Assembly: GCF_003597395.2 (NCBI RefSeq)
Contig: NC_133782.1
Span: forward strand, 8,400,133 to 8,464,132
Direction: 5' to 3'
Origin: Chelonoidis abingdonii
Lineage: Eukaryota; Chordata; Testudines; Testudinidae
DNA: 64,000 nucleotides
A model generated the notes under the pieces. The model ran no database searches and was not told the origin of the DNA. It saw only the letters and a program-made list of their open reading frames with translations. A program made the translations under genes and the position numbers. The first letter of the stretch is position 1, and each line of letters opens with the position of its first letter. Below are positions 63,199 to 64,000 of this stretch, piece after piece.

Positions 63199-64000
63199 GT
63201 AGGGTGTGGGGGAGAGGGCTGTATATATGAGAGTGCTGCTGTGTGAAGGGTCTGAAGGTGAACCCCTGATGGTTCTAATTAGCACAAGCAGACAGAGAGC
63301 AAAGCTCCCTTAGGCTGCTGTCCGCAAGGCTTCATGGGAGCCCCTGAGTTTGGTTTGGATGTTGATTGGCCAAAGCAGGTTGACTGGTTTTGTATGAAGG
63401 CAATGCATGCAGAAAGTTTATTCCCCTTTTGACTGGCCAACGTGGCTACATTTTGCATCATGTAGGGCAGTTTTAAAACCTGATTTTCAAGGCTGTGGAA
63501 ATGGGGGGTAAGCAGGGATTGCTCTGAAGTCCAGATGTTGGGGGAATCCATTTGAGGGAGTAGAGAAGTCAGTCTTCATCGTACACTTTGTGCTCTCCCC
63601 TGGCCCTGCCAAATCTGCAGCAGGCTCCACACGGCCTTCAGAGCCTCCATAAAAGTATTTTGTCATGGTTAAATCTCGGCTTTCTAAGTACAGTTGGGCA
63701 AAAGATTTCAGGCAAAGGGTGGGGCTTTTTTTTGGTTTTTTGGCCAAACAATGCAGATTCAGGTCGACTGAAACATTTTGCAAACTCGTATCAAATTCAC
63801 TGACCCAGTTCTTGGCCAAAGAGAAACATACAAAAAACAATTCTCCCCTCCCCACCCCCCATCAAAATGTTTCATTTTGACAGTTTTGAAAGAAAACCCT
63901 TTTCACGTTTTTTATCTGACATTTGCATCAATTTTATTTTAAAATCATTTGAGATATTTTTTTAAAAGTTTGGTTCTAATCTAAATGCAGGGGTTTTTTT
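63199..64000. other. LAMA5: Intron after exon 54 (cut by window end)
   Basis: No exon seen. About 63690-64000 is A/T-rich with TTTTTTGGCCAAACAATGC and CATCAAAATGTTTCATTTTG, resembling the foldback family at 6643-7032; only one end is in the window. Confidence 0.55.

Noticed and set aside
1..64000. Bacterial-type systems (CRISPR, operons, defence islands)
   Set aside because: The whole window is a spliced vertebrate gene with reptile repeats; no regularly spaced repeats or operon-like frames exist.

Overview
The window is a piece of a vertebrate nuclear gene. It lies entirely inside one plus-strand locus, laminin subunit alpha-5 (LAMA5). The repeats point to a cryptodiran turtle. They include a tRNA-derived SINE of the turtle Cry type whose tail matches the CR1 LINE tail, CR1 LINE 3' ends, a Penelope-like GIY-YIG relic, hAT transposons of the kind common in turtles, and old MIR-like SINEs. 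No prokaryotic operon, CRISPR array, rRNA or stand-alone tRNA gene was seen.

Layout: 1-7128 is intron (the LN domain and first LE modules lie upstream). Exons 1-15 (7129-25944) encode a rod of LE (laminin EGF-like) modules. Exons 16-28 (26389-43591) encode the large domain IVb/L4b. Exons 28-31 (43380-45849) encode more LE modules. Exons 32-35 (46425-48673) encode the L4a domain plus an RGD-bearing LE half. Exons 35-42 (48443-54633) encode the last LE modules. Exons 43-54 (55574-63198) encode the coiled-coil domain II/I. The window ends in the next intron, so the five LG domains are downstream. The 54 chained exons total 7,219 coding bases (2,406 full codons) and every junction keeps frame. 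Exon numbers used here are local to this window.

The most interesting signal is a second version of exon 17. Exon 17a (29287-29425) and exon 17b (29701-29830) are homologous, both enter in phase 0 and leave in phase 1, and both have canonical splice sites. Joining them to each other gives TAG TAA at the junction, and skipping both breaks the frame, so they look like a frame-locked mutually exclusive pair. The choice swaps a C-G-N-C segment for an R-R-R-G segment in domain IVb.

Other points: a GC-AG intron after exon 44, two NAGNAG tandem acceptors, an extra cysteine in an LE module, four non-autonomous hAT elements with 8-bp target-site duplications, several foldback elements (one carrying paired ZNF143-like motifs), and a decayed C-rich minisatellite. 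All exon limits were read by eye from frame, splice sites and remembered family sequence; no alignment was run.
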